The notes under the pieces were generated by a model. That model was given only the letters and a program-made list of their open reading frames with translations, was not told where the DNA came from and ran no database searches. From contig NW_019173932.1 of assembly GCF_001642475.1 (NCBI RefSeq), positions 434,001-498,000 on the forward strand: a stretch of DNA of 64,000 nucleotides. The letters run 5' to 3'. This DNA comes from Fonsecaea monophora. Lineage: Eukaryota; Ascomycota; Eurotiomycetes; Chaetothyriales; Herpotrichiellaceae. Of the stretch, positions 22,901-32,730 are shown one piece after another. The position numbers and the translations under genes are program-made. The number at the start of each line of letters is the position of its first letter. Position 1 is the stretch's first letter.

Positions 22901-22953
22901 TCCGAATCGTCTTCCATCTTGATGACAGAATCGTCGTCCGAATAGTCATGCAT
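19939..22953 (-). CDS. KDM1/LSD1-type histone lysine demethylase with SWIRM and HMG box
   Basis: Nuclear FAD-dependent amine oxidase that removes methyl groups from histone H3 lysines (K4 and/or K9). One uninterrupted 3 kb exon; the ATG at 22953 (MHDYSDDDSVIKMEDD) was chosen over an upstream hydrophobic extension that is probably leader; 1004 aa. Order: acidic/Ser-rich N-terminus, SWIRM domain (about 97-196), FAD-binding VVIGGGMAGLSTARQL (about 215-233), GRERIGGRI, substrate/FAD segment LLNKVILVFEKPFW with the LSD1-type lysine, RWGSDRFARGTYSY and FFAGEATIASHPATVHGAYL. A C-terminal HMG-box-like region (about 850-930, NVNSFLLYSGEH, GKMWAALSDEERKPY) follows. This order matches fungal KDM1 proteins such as Aspergillus HdmA. 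A Lys/Ser-rich insert sits where human LSD1 carries its tower. Confidence 0.95.
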   Translation of the reverse strand: MHDYSDDDSVIKMEDDSDDALSSGPASILRSLQVESENRDSPNSSMTSGSVTSSAPEPKTKITLKMDVKSETSNNVSPYMFLKASTACRPKSSIPPRLSPSEYASQCVAAAEASRLDPYALHEDEHKLLQDKLCYSHVTVYLNIRNGILRLWTRNPSVSVNLDEAIGCARDERWTRLACFAYEWLVRRGYINFGCVEPPFISRSIGRGRKKETSRETIVVIGGGMAGLSTARQLTNLFQHYPDRAPPRIIVLEGRERIGGRIYSHPLTSMRSSRLAPHQRPTAEMGAHIIVGFERGNPLDAIVRGQLALEYHLLRDLSTLYDIDGTPVNGVNDAMIERLYNDILERTGHYRLKHTVKRTASGDKDLIEAGRDPPDEDGITIKQFEEATAMGTIDQLLPNKKSKRRGAGHRAAKGDKSSEEVDTSMETKMQLPAAQAAKEFGFLLRKTTQMHETLELDGLASQLNQSLGAVMNSGVDQYQKFLDLKPYALRLINWHFANLEYANAANVDKLSLRGWDQDIGNEFEGEHAQVVGGYQQVPRALYRFPEPLDVRTRKAVKSIRYSAAGSQAKATVTCEDGQSIEADKVVFAAPLGVLKDQSIQFDPPLPQWKRDAIRRMGFGLLNKVILVFEKPFWDIGRDMFGLLRAPRNGQGNHQRDYKEGRGQFYLFWNCIDTTGLPVLIALMAGEAAHEAERLSDEILVGQCLEQLRNVFGSTNVPIPLESIVTRWGSDRFARGTYSYVAAEARPGDYDLIAAPIQNLFFAGEATIASHPATVHGAYLSGLRAAHEVFESIAGPIAIPPTLVPAASTKKPAAPVDLKLMDTHMVVQAGKRKGDELLPAGTFTRPVKEKDNALHEAWDAAMWVRIYDDLGPPPVKPQKANVNSFLLYSGEHWEEVKTRLTEDRKKSGKKTKQSERDQVRVELGKMWAALSDEERKPYTDRTSKNREENDKAMKEWSVKAAEWDRRTWEVKDVWIKEGNSFEEFCKRQREDEAAMDAEAAKRAKV

Positions 22954-25208
22954 GGTTTGATCATGGCTGGGCTTGATCAGTATCAAAATAACCACCAGTA
23001 TGATTACATTGCTGCAACCATAGCGCACAAAGCAGGCCAGCATACCTTGAACCGACCGCAATTGACACCTTGGCTACATCAACGCCGAGTATTGTGGTAG
23101 ACATGATTTCTTTGGTGTTTGATATTGCTATTGCTGCCGCCATATAGTCATAAGGTCATCAACGAGTGATTTGATATTGCCGACTGCCCAGCGCAATATG
23201 TGGAAAGAAGGGTCAGGAAGTAAATGAAATGATCGAAGTCGGTCTTTCAATAGAGGAACTGGCTAGCATTAGCATGGCTCGCATAGTCAGGGTCAAGGTG
23301 GACGGGGTGGGTGTGAGAGGTATCAAGTACCTGGTGCGCCCTCCCTGACCTTGGTGGTATGATATGCTCCACTAATATCGCAAACTCTTTCAGCTGACCT
23401 GACCAGGTCGATCTATTCTCGCCCTTGATCCTCCACGCCGTTCGCAAAGGAAGTGTAGGTTGACCAGAGTGCATTATCAGACTGGATCTTGCTGAAGGGG
23501 TTGTATTGGCAGGGGTGAGGTTGAGAGAGAAGAGAAAGCCCCAGGTGTGTCGCCGCCCACTAAATTGGAGCATCTCGGCGCTGTTCTGAGCAGCCGAGTT
23601 TGATGCAACTACAACTTATCCCGTCACCTCGACTCTCCTGCCAGATATCGCCAGATATATTATCAAAATGTTTACGACGAACATTACCTTCTCACCACAT
23701 TACATGGCGATCTTTTCTGGAAGCTCCTGACCCGTCTTCGCAAGACAACCAGCTGCGCTTGCTCGCCTACTCCTATCCTTGTCCTTCGGGTGCACCCATT
23801 GCAGCCCCTCACCGCTACAGCCTCTCGTCCTGCGCTGGCCTGATATACCTTCAAAACCAATGGTACGAATGGAAATTCATCAAGAAAAATACCTTAGGGT
23901 CTCTACGGTCGAGTCAACGCTCGATCAGGATCATTACGTGCTTGTTTGATGGACGTCGTGGTGCATGTCATCGCCAGTGAAAAATTTGTCGCCACTTAGC
24001 TTGAGACATATTTCTTTGATATGGCGCTTGGCTGCCCGTCCATCAACATATAATCGGAGCCTGGGAGCTCACATTGGCGCATCCGATAATCATGATCCAA
24101 TTGATGACCATATGTGATGGATTGCTGCTGAGTGATACATGATGCCCCAACCCTGAGCAACAGATGCACACTACGCTCATGTAGACAAAGGTATGGTCTC
24201 ACTCAATCAAAACCAGTACTCAGCTATTGTCCGTTATATTGATGAAAACAATCTCGATGAACCACTGGTTCCTGCTTGCCTTGTGCATGTTAACTTACAT
24301 ATCTGGAGCTATGCTGACACGACAGAATATTTCGATACCATTCCCTTCTGGTGCTGTTCAGGTTCTTCTGCCATACGCTCCCAGTTCATGGCACTATACC
24401 TACTTTCTACAGTTGGTCGTCTCTTCAGACCATCACCTCTGCCCGCCAGACATCTGCGAACGTCGATACTAGAACCAGGCATTGGGTGGGACATGATCAA
24501 GAGCGTAGGTACCTCTATGGACCAAATGTTTAAAAGGCAATATATAAAAAAGAAAGAGACGAGGGTTTGAGAAATGCTCAACATCGAGAAACCCAGAGAT
24601 GAAAGTATGGTCGCTCACGAAGGGATCATTGCACATATCATCAGCCTGAAGCCTGTTCCTCTCAGAGCGGAGGCGATAGGCGTGCTTTTCGTGTTGCCCT
24701 TCACGTGCCTTGCACCGAAAGGAGATGGAATGAGATATGAAACACAAGGTATAGATTTGTGCTACGAACGAAGTATATCTTGTGATCTCTGGTGGTGAAA
24801 TAAAAGGCGATATTTGTGCGCAATGAGTTTCTCATTGACCATTTGAGTAACGGCTGTTGTAGCCAATTTCTACACATTTCACAATGACCGATGCGATGGC
24901 ACTTATCTCGTCTTCAATCACTTTTAGACATTGTAGTCCCAGCGTTTCCCCTTCTTTCAAGCGGCGTTACTCGTCGATATCAACTCACCAGGTTCACAAA
25001 CAGAGCTATGTTCGCAGAGCTGGGAACCACCAGGCCAGTGAATGAACGCAGGCGGGGCCATTCCGCATTCTCACCATTGACCGTGGCACTCGCGTCCCTC
25101 AACTCCCACTCCCAATCAACGAGCAACTTCAACCAAGTTCCTGCACTGACCTGCACAGAACGAGGCGAGTTTGACTAGACCTTGTGTGCCAAAGACAGTC
25201 ATCATGTC
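22954..25208. other. divergent intergenic region, KDM1 and oxidoreductase
   Basis: About 2.2 kb between divergently transcribed genes. In the KDM1 leader a GTATGC donor and an upstream open frame suggest a 5' UTR intron near 22975-23045. Scattered frames up to about 125 codons have no recognised domain. No mobile element signature seen. Confidence 0.5.
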
Positions 25209-26583
25209 ATGAACCTACTCGCCAAATCTTTGTCGTGTGGGGCGCGAACCATCGAACCAGCAAAAGCAATCCAGCATCTCGGCCGGACTGCTACCACGCC
25301 TTTCCTTTGTCTTCCTACCAATACAGGCTCGAGAATAACAAGAAGAAGAATGGCCACCGTGAAAGACTCAGTGCCCCATATCATCAGGACCGCCGAGGAT
25401 CCCCGGCAGAGGGGTTTATGGACAGCCCGATTGAGCAAGGTTGAACACATCAATTCCAAGATACGGCTGCTGAGATTGAGTCTGCAAAGAGATGGAGTAG
25501 GTGTGACCTTTTTTCCCCTTGTCTCCCTCTGTCTATCATGTCATATCATCATCTGTCTTGTTTGGACCATGTCTCCTAAATACTCTGGGTGAGGAATGCG
25601 TGCCTTGGAAATGTATATTTGCTCCAACCAGCCTGAGTCGTTGCCTGCATCCTAGTCTGGGCAGTTGCACAGTCTTGTCGTCACGATGGTTTACTGTATT
25701 TGTTTCTGCAAGAGCAATTCCAATTTCGATTCAGTGCAGCAGATATATTTTGCTTAATACCTCAAGAAGACACTGTTCCCCGGGCTCACATGAACTACCA
25801 TTCTAGTAGCCACCTCTCTGCCATCTCCCAGGCCAATACGTGGACCTGTACATCCCCAACATCGATGTCGTGGGCGGCTTCACCATCACTTCGCCGCCTC
25901 AAGCATCTTCCCTATCTCAAGATGACCCACACATAGAACTGGCGATCCAGTGCTCTCCGTCAAACCCACCGGCAGCATACCTCTGGCGACCCGCCCAGGA
26001 GATCCTCGGCTCAACCGTGACGTTCCGCGTGGGCGGGAATTTCGTGTATCCGCCCCCGACGCTGGACCAAGAAGAATGCCGGGCATTGGACAGGGTGGTG
26101 TTCGTCGCGGGAGGCGTCGGGATAAATCCCATCATGAGCATGATCTCCGCGATGCATGTCTTGGGGGCGGACAAGCTGGGCGGCATGACCAGGACCGTCA
26201 GAGTGCTTTACGCCGCGAGGCGAGAGAGGAATGGCGAGACCGGCCTGGGAGAAGAGATTCTGTTCGAGAAGAGACTGAAAGACATAGCGGCGGAGTGGGA
26301 AAGCCACGCGCACGTCGACTTCAAATACACACTCTTCGAGACCGGCGGGCACGGCGATGCTGACGGAGTGACGCAAGACGACGTCGTACAAGGCAATACG
26401 GCAACGCGCTATAGGCGGTTCAGCCATGACGATCTCTTCGACGCCCTCGGGCCTGAAGGCAGCAGAGCCCACACGGCTGTGTATGTGTGTGGCTTGCCCA
26501 CCATGACCGACGAATTTGTGGCTTTGCTGCAGAAAGCGCCAGGGATGGAGGACAGGAGAGTGCTTTGCGAGAAATGGTGGTGA
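25209..26583 (+). CDS. OXNAD1-like NAD(P)H oxidoreductase
   Basis: Ferredoxin-reductase-fold flavoprotein resembling oxidoreductase NAD-binding domain-containing protein 1. Two exons, ending at 25496 and running 25810..26583. The 313 bp intron (GTAGGT...GTAG) restores LPGQYVDLYIPN, the flavin-binding signature. Starts in frame are 25209 (MNLLAKSLSC..., basic and Ser/Thr-rich, plausible mitochondrial presequence) and 25350 (MATVKDSVPH); lengths 353 or 306 aa. The NAD-binding half has VVFVAGGVGINPIMSMI, VRVLYAARR and VYVCGLPTMTDEFV. No iron-sulphur domain is attached, so it needs a separate electron acceptor. The partner is unknown. Confidence 0.85.
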
Positions 26584-27056
26584 ACCCAGGAGTAAGGCCG
26601 CAGAAAGCACCTGCGAGAACTCAACACGCACAAGGGCCCGGATGGAACGGTGGAGAATGATCTTATACATTTCTCACAGGGTATGGGGTATCATGCCTTT
26701 CCTCCCTTGGGCCATTGCGCAGCCGCTGCCGATTGCACCACTTCCGATGCTTTTTGTCCACCGTCATAGCTCTCAATACCATGTTCAATAGAGCGGCTCA
26801 ATCTCGATGAACCGAAGGCCAGCACAAAACAAACCCTAGGCCGTATCTTGCTTCGAAATCAACGTGAGCTAGCCTGCCCCGATCTTTAACCCTGAACGCC
26901 GTGTGACTGTACATGCAATAGTCGTGACAAACATCTCTTGGCAGGCAATGATATAACAGCATTGAAAAGCAACATTCTTGTGATCGTGAGTTGCCCAAAA
27001 AGCCGAAGTCCATGCCCGCGGTGTCGTATCCGAGCGACAAGATTTTCTTCTTTGCT
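26584..27056. other. convergent intergenic region
   Basis: Between the ends of the OXNAD1-like gene and the Dcr2-like gene. It should hold both 3' UTRs. Nothing else recognised. Confidence 0.6.
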
Positions 27057-28743
27057 TCACATGCCTGTGACGACCTTTCCACCATCCACTACTATCTGCT
27101 CATCAATCCTCTTCTTCAGCGTCTCTTCATCGCCCCACTCGAGCCGTTTCCATGTCGTGATTCGCGCCTCGTTCATGTCCATCTCAAAAAACCTCATTCT
27201 TCTATGGTATCCGTAGTACCCACCATATCCACCAAATCCGGCGCCGCCGCCGTAACACATCCATAGTGCCGGTTTCTTGTTCTTGTCATTCGCGGGCAGG
27301 CAGTAATCGTTCACATGGTCGTGGCCGCAAGAAACGACGAGAACGTTTTCTTCGACGAGGGCATCCTTGAAGTTTGAATTGTAGGCTGGGGCCGTAGGTG
27401 GTTCCGTCCAGTTTCCCACCCAGGCCAAATTATCAGGGTTGCGATATTCTGGTAAGGGTATGTGAATAAACGCCAGGTCCATGTGGATATGTGTGTATTC
27501 CTTATGTTTCCTTTTCAGAGATTGAGATGTACTCTTGAACCAGTCAATCTGGGACTGTTTGAGCCAGTCATAGCCATGATAGTGTTGTTCATCGGGGGAG
27601 TAGGAGTGGGTGTCGAGCATGTACAGCGTGAGCGCTGAGTGAGAGGAAGAGCCCCGTCCGAGGATTTCCACCACGTAATTGCCTACACCCTCAACATCTT
27701 CGGGGCCGGCGGTGGAGAGGGAGTAAGGAAGGCCGTCCATAATGGTCATTGATTCGGCGCGGTTGAGGTTTCCTTCATCATCATGATTACCGAATATGCC
27801 TGCGTAGGGAATCTTATGTCGAGCAAACATTTCAGAGTATTTAAAGATCGCGCTTTGAGCGTCAGGTGCGGTATCGCCGTTCACTTGGTCGCCAGTTAGG
27901 ACGACAAAGTCTGGTTGCTCGTCTTCGATCATTCGAGCGAGGAAGTCGAGCGTGCGCGTATCAGCTTCGCATTCCTGTCCTTCCGGGAGTGCATGGCGAC
28001 ATTTCCCCAGGCCCGTCGCGAGATGGAGATCTGCTGCCTGCATGATCTTGAATTTGCCGTCTTTTCGTATTCGAGGGACAGGTCTGTCCACTTTCAGGGC
28101 AGGGCCTTTGCGGACCGTGAGACGAGGTTCGGGTGACTCGCGATCTACATCAATGAACAAGGAGATGTCCTGGACTTCCCAATTCGAGCGAGGATCAACC
28201 GCATCGTGACCAAAGAGGACGTCAACTCCTGTTACCATGTTGTCATGTCGTTTTGAGGACAACTTAATCCATATTCCGGCGGGGCGGGACTCCCATCTTT
28301 CATCCTTTGAAGCTGGATCAACAACTGACGGCTGCAACCGACCAATCTTGACTTCCGTGACCACTTCAGCATGGGTACTTAAATCATCTTCGCGCTGTCT
28401 TTCGACATAGAGGTAGGCTTTTGACAAGAAGCCTTTCCCCAGATACAAGTCTTTGTCAACTCGATGCCAGTTTTCGCCGTCGACTGTACATCGGCTGAAA
28501 GGGTTTAACGATGAGCAGGTGACGACCGTCAGGTCGGTGACCACGAAACCGGGATGGTGCGCAGGTAGATGGCTGTGGATGGCATTAGGGAGGACTCGGT
28601 ATCTATTGTCGAGGAACAGGACGAGGAATAAGACAATCGTGATTAACACTCCAAGCTGTATCCCTGTGCGTACCTGCAACAATGGTTAGCGACGTGCAGC
28701 AGGTCGAGGTTGAGGCCTGAGCAAATACAAGTCTCCTGGTCAT
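27057..28743 (-). CDS. Dcr2-like metallophosphoesterase
   Basis: Calcineurin-like phosphatase of the Dcr2 family; the yeast member promotes the G1/S transition by dephosphorylating Sic1 and acts on Ire1. Two exons: a 15-base first exon 28743..28729 encoding MTRRL and 28673..27057, split by a 55 bp intron (GTATTT...TGCAG); 543 aa. The micro-exon is supported because MTRRL-VRTGIQLG matches the usual fungal start. Without it the long frame has no ATG. A single membrane anchor (LGVLITIVLFLVLFL) follows. Metal-binding motifs are AADLH, LTGDQVNGD, GIFGNHDDEG, FIHIPLPEY and CGHDHVNDY. A Gly/Tyr-rich loop (GGGAGFGGYGGYYGYH) precedes the last strand. Convergent with the OXNAD1-like gene, divergent from the tRNA methyltransferase. 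Confidence 0.93.
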
Positions 28744-29132
28744 GTTCGCATGTGCAACGCGAAGGCCGCCTGAGCGGGCTCCCTCTCTGGACTGATCCGA
28801 GTCCTCGCAACTTCTATCCGATGTAGATCGATGATATCAATGATCATTGAATGCTCTTAGAACCGGGGTTTTGAAATCATGGAATGGGATAAATCCACAC
28901 TCTCAAGTCTACCATGTTAGCCGTCCACCCGTGTCCCTGATCAAAGTGGCTCGTATTCGCGCGACGAATGATCGACAGAATTACCACAAGTAGCCTAGCT
29001 TGGTCTGGGCTTTCGGCAGACCTTCTACTAACGGTATGCTTTGTTGGCAGAATTTCAGTGCAGTGTCAAACTAATCCTTGTCCCTGAAAGAGAGGAAAGT
29101 CCGGGGCAGCGTTGATTGAGTTGCGCGGTGGC
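28744..29132. promoter_or_regulatory. divergent promoter region, Dcr2 and Trm61-like genes
   Basis: A 389 bp spacer between two head-to-head starts. No motif stands out. Confidence 0.45.
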
Positions 29133-30578
29133 ATGTCTGGGGTGTTCCGATTTCTGAAAAAAGCTTTTGGATTCTCGAGAACCTCGGATCAGGTTGCCAG
29201 CGTCCTCCAAAATGCTGTCGCAAGAGATTTGACCCGGTTTGCAGAGGGCGACAGAGTCCTTGTGGATGGATCGAAGCTCACCTTTCCTCTGCAGCGGAAC
29301 TCAAAGTACGCGTTTTCTAAGGGACAGCTCGCCTTGAACGACATTATCGGCAAGCCGGTCACTTCTACATACGTTCGATCCTCGAAAGGCTCACTGCACA
29401 AGATCGAACTCCCGTCGCTTGAGGACTACGTCACGCTCACGCCTCGGCTTGTGACCCCGGTCTACGCCAGCTATGCGTCGTCGATCGTCTCCTTGTTAGA
29501 CATCCACCCTGAGCCACATACGGCAAACTCGAACCGCAATGTCGGAGCGCGTCGCCTGCAAATTCTAGAAGCGGGTACGGGCCATGGTAGTCTCACTCTG
29601 CACCTTGCTCGAGCCATAGCAGCTGCAAACCCACCTCCTCCAGCCATTGAGCTCCCTGTTCTACGCAGAGCCGTGGACAAGAAGTCCACACAGTCATCGC
29701 CTATTGCCGAAGATGATTCAGCCGGATCGAACTCGCTCGAGCGGCTGTGGGACGAATGGAAAGAGACACGTGGTGCGGTCCTACACACAGTGGAAGCGGT
29801 TCCTGCGAACAGCATCCACGCGGAAAAGGTGGTGCGTGGATTCCGCCGAGGTCTATACTGGCCACATGTGGATTTCTACACAGGAGATGTGAAAGAGTGG
29901 GTCGCACGCCACCAGAACTCCAAGGACGAGTTCCTCGACTACGTCCTCCTCGATATGCCTGGCGTACATAATCACATCCAAAATATTGTGCCCGCAATGC
30001 GCGACGCGGCCAAACTGGTCGTGTTTGTGCCCTCAATCACGCAGATCGCGGATTGTGTGAAGGTTGTTCGAGAGCTATCCTTGCCACTGAACATGGATAA
30101 GGTGTTGGAACTAGGTGAGGGTATCAGTTCGGGGAGGAAGTGGGACGTGAGGCTTGTGAAGCCAAGGAAAAGTACCACGCCCACGACCAATACGGAGACT
30201 CAACCGCTGGGTCACGAGCAGGAGCCCGTAGTTGTCTCAAGGCCTGGAAGTGAGAAGGAGCATCAGGGCAGCGCAATCGACGAGGCCATCGACGACGGGG
30301 AGCCTGCCGACGGCGAAATTTCCTCAACGTCGCAAGATGACCATCCAGTTATGGTATGCCGCCCGCTTGTCGGCGAGCGCACGTTCGGAGGCGGTTTCAT
30401 CGCGCTGTTCAGGAAGGCCTCATCTGCATCCGCAGCTCTGGATGCGGAATGGCGCAAGAGTCACACAGGGAGGGCCAAGAGACGAAGTCGCTATGTATCT
30501 CGCTTTCCTCAGCCGTCTGGCTTGGGGGAGACTGATCCTGTGACGGACCGAAACCGACGATCAGCAGAACATATATAA
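29133..30578 (+). CDS. Trm61-type tRNA (adenine-N1)-methyltransferase, probably mitochondrial
   Basis: SAM-dependent enzyme of the TrmI/Trm61 family, which makes m1A58 in tRNA. Intronless; the first ATG in frame is 29133 (MSGVFRFLKKAFGFSR); the frame opens 7 codons earlier without an ATG; 481 aa. The basic N-terminus could be a mitochondrial presequence. Seen: an N-terminal beta domain (RVLVDGSK, SYVTLTPRL-like segment YVTLTPRLVTPVYASY), motif I EAGTGHGSLTLHLARA, a Ser/Asp-rich insert, VDFYTGDVKEW, catalytic-type LLDMPGVHNHI and the C-terminal GERTFGGGFIALFRK. A long acidic, low-complexity insert (about 350-420) separates the last two elements. The divergence from cytosolic Trm61 suggests the organellar TRMT61B-like branch (inference). 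Confidence 0.83.
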   Translation: MSGVFRFLKKAFGFSRTSDQVASVLQNAVARDLTRFAEGDRVLVDGSKLTFPLQRNSKYAFSKGQLALNDIIGKPVTSTYVRSSKGSLHKIELPSLEDYVTLTPRLVTPVYASYASSIVSLLDIHPEPHTANSNRNVGARRLQILEAGTGHGSLTLHLARAIAAANPPPPAIELPVLRRAVDKKSTQSSPIAEDDSAGSNSLERLWDEWKETRGAVLHTVEAVPANSIHAEKVVRGFRRGLYWPHVDFYTGDVKEWVARHQNSKDEFLDYVLLDMPGVHNHIQNIVPAMRDAAKLVVFVPSITQIADCVKVVRELSLPLNMDKVLELGEGISSGRKWDVRLVKPRKSTTPTTNTETQPLGHEQEPVVVSRPGSEKEHQGSAIDEAIDDGEPADGEISSTSQDDHPVMVCRPLVGERTFGGGFIALFRKASSASAALDAEWRKSHTGRAKRRSRYVSRFPQPSGLGETDPVTDRNRRSAEHI

Positions 30579-31053
30579 GATCACCAATATTGTCGGTTTT
30601 GATAGGGTGGTGACCAAAACACACGATGGGTTTGTACAATAATACCGTCAGAGGAAAGATCGGCTCAACTTCAGTGTAAATCGCATTTATTTGCTCCTGT
30701 GCAGATACGCCAGAGTCGCGCATTAACGTCTTTTTTTTCTTTTCTCATTGCTCAGCCCTTTTTCTGTCTTCTCTTCATATATTGCCTCGGAGACATGCCA
30801 CCTGATGCTACAGTCTAGACAGAAAAACACTAAACTCAAGCGTGTATAGCAACAAGAAGAAGAGGAAGAAGCAGGACAACGTCCCACAAAAGACAACCCT
30901 GTAGGGATCTTTGATGCAACACAAACGCCATGCACAACTTGGTAAATGCTGATCTCTCGTGGGCCTGTTGCCTTTGTGTTCAACACCAGCCTCCCCCCCG
31001 ACCAAGATCTATTTCCAAAACCTCAACCCGACTCGACAAGCATGCGTGCGTGG
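30579..31053. other. convergent intergenic region
   Basis: Lies between the ends of the methyltransferase and carrier genes. It holds a T-rich tract near 30729-30745. Nothing else recognised. Confidence 0.6.
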
Positions 31054-32205
31054 CTACTTCAAAGTAACAGGCACGCTTGCCTTCGCCTTTTCCAAGACGC
31101 TCTCTGCGGCCGGCATAGCTCGGCTCTTGAGCTTGGCAGCGGCCTCTTTGAGCTTCTTCTGCCGCATGATCCGGATGTAGGAGAAGAGTAATAGGAAGAG
31201 TATTTCCACTCTTTCCTTGGTCATCATGAGGATGCCTTGCACCATGAGGCCCTTCATGAGTTGAGGACCAATCCCCTTGAAAAGCGCGAGTGGCCCTTCA
31301 TGTTCGATGATATATGCCATCACTTCGGTGAAGGTCTTGAAGTGTTTGCCTTCCCGGGCTGGCGGAGGTCGGGATTGGAGGCCAACTTTGGCCACAATCA
31401 AAGGCTGGGTGCAGATCGTTGCGATCGACTTGGAGATGGCTCCAAGGACTGCCCGCGCGTGTCAGTACGATGTCACACCTTGACTCGAATCCCATTTGAC
31501 TTACCAAAAGCCTCCCATGGGTGGAGTCTCTCCCGACCTGGGAACATAATGTCCTTCAGACGCTGATAAGCGCCGTATGTGATTGCGGGGTTGACGCAAA
31601 GCACGAGCGAGGCCTTGAGACCCCTCCAGAGGCCAGTCCAACCATCCTCACTGTGAACGACCTCCTTTCCCGTCTCCCACAGGCCCTTCTTGTGACCCCT
31701 TGGTTGTGTCTGCTGCCGCGTGGTGATGACTGCCACGGGGATTGTGAATATCTGAGCAATAGCTCCCGCGACAGCACCCAGGGACAACTCGGCAGCTGTG
31801 CCAGGATGGCCTCCGGGAACTGTTCGGTATTGTGTGTATAGCGTCCGCACTACTGAGTACCAGTAGAAGTAGGCGAAATTCGTCGAGGCAACACCGATCA
31901 AAGCACCGTTGAGGCCCGAGTATAGGCCGGCGACGCCGTCATGCTCGACGATCTTTTTGATGGCGTCCCAAGTCGACTCGTAGTGATGGTGCTCGGCCGT
32001 GTGCTGGTGTACATGGCCTTTCTTCTTTATCTGGACTTGTAGTCTTGTCTTGACACTGCGGGCTCCCATTAGTAGCTTATCTTGTGTCTTCCAATCTGAA
32101 TTTGCCATACATGTCCAGCGGATAGACCAGCGCATTTGCAAGGACTGCGCCAGTTGCGCCTGCCACGGCGCTCTCCCACGGCGCCAGCTGCCCGGCTTTT
32201 GTCAT
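31054..32205 (-). CDS. ANT1: peroxisomal adenine nucleotide carrier (Ant1/PMP47 type)
   Basis: Mitochondrial-carrier-family protein that exchanges cytosolic ATP for AMP across the peroxisomal membrane, supplying ATP for fatty-acid activation. Three exons: 32205..32111, 32055..31505 and 31448..31054; 346 aa. Introns are 55 and 56 bp. The first splice creates the carrier signature PLDIVKTRLQVQ; the other repeats carry IPVAVITTRQQTQ and PLIVAKVGLQS. Three tandem repeats of two membrane helices are visible (AVAGATGAVLANALVYPL, ELSLGAVAGAIAQIFT and the segment ending at PLIVAK). The third repeat's PLIVAK variant is typical of the Ant1/PMP47 branch. A basic C-terminal tail follows. Shares a divergent promoter with palB. 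Confidence 0.9.
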
Positions 32206-32730
32206 GGCTTTGTCTGGGTGGCTCTTCGAGCGCTAAAGGAGGGGAGAGAGGAACGAGGTCGGGAGGGTTCTTGAGCTCAAAGCCGGACCTCTGTGTGCTG
32301 ATATAGAAAGCCGGGTAGGCGGGAGTGTTGGAGGGACTGGGTTTCTTTCGGCTGGTCACAACGTCAGAGTTTGGAGGGAGCTGCAGCTGATATGGGTAAA
32401 GAAGAAAGAATGGTCGCGTAATTATTTTACTAGGGAAACATCATTGATCATTCCTCATCTGCCCGAGAGACATGGGCGATCTCGCATACGAAAAACCCCG
32501 TGGGACATGGATTGAGTGGCATCTGAGTGGCTCGGCCGTCGCAGCTCGATCCTGTCAAGCCGAGGTAGTGGCAATTCCGCTTGTCCACACACAGCCTGCG
32601 CTTCTTCGCTCACCCTTCCGTGGCCCATTCTCACTCTTCCGAATCCCGGCCCGCCTCCGATAATTTTCCATGGCCGCTGACGTTTGCGAGAAGCCCTTTT
32701 ATCTCGAGCTAGTTGCCTAGCACCTAGGTA
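32206..32730. promoter_or_regulatory. divergent promoter region, ANT1 and palB
   Basis: A 525 bp region between two head-to-head genes. An ACCTAGGTA motif at 32722-32730 directly abuts the palB ATG. I see no clear run of PacC consensus sites. Confidence 0.45.

Noticed and set aside
22954..23061. Hydrophobic N-terminal extension of the KDM1 protein
   Set aside because: A membrane-like leader makes no sense for a nuclear demethylase. It probably comes from 5' UTR or a leader intron.
23600..24800. Several 70-126 codon frames between KDM1 and the OXNAD1-like gene
   Set aside because: Overlapping frames on both strands with no motif or signal peptide. They are consistent with chance in intergenic DNA.
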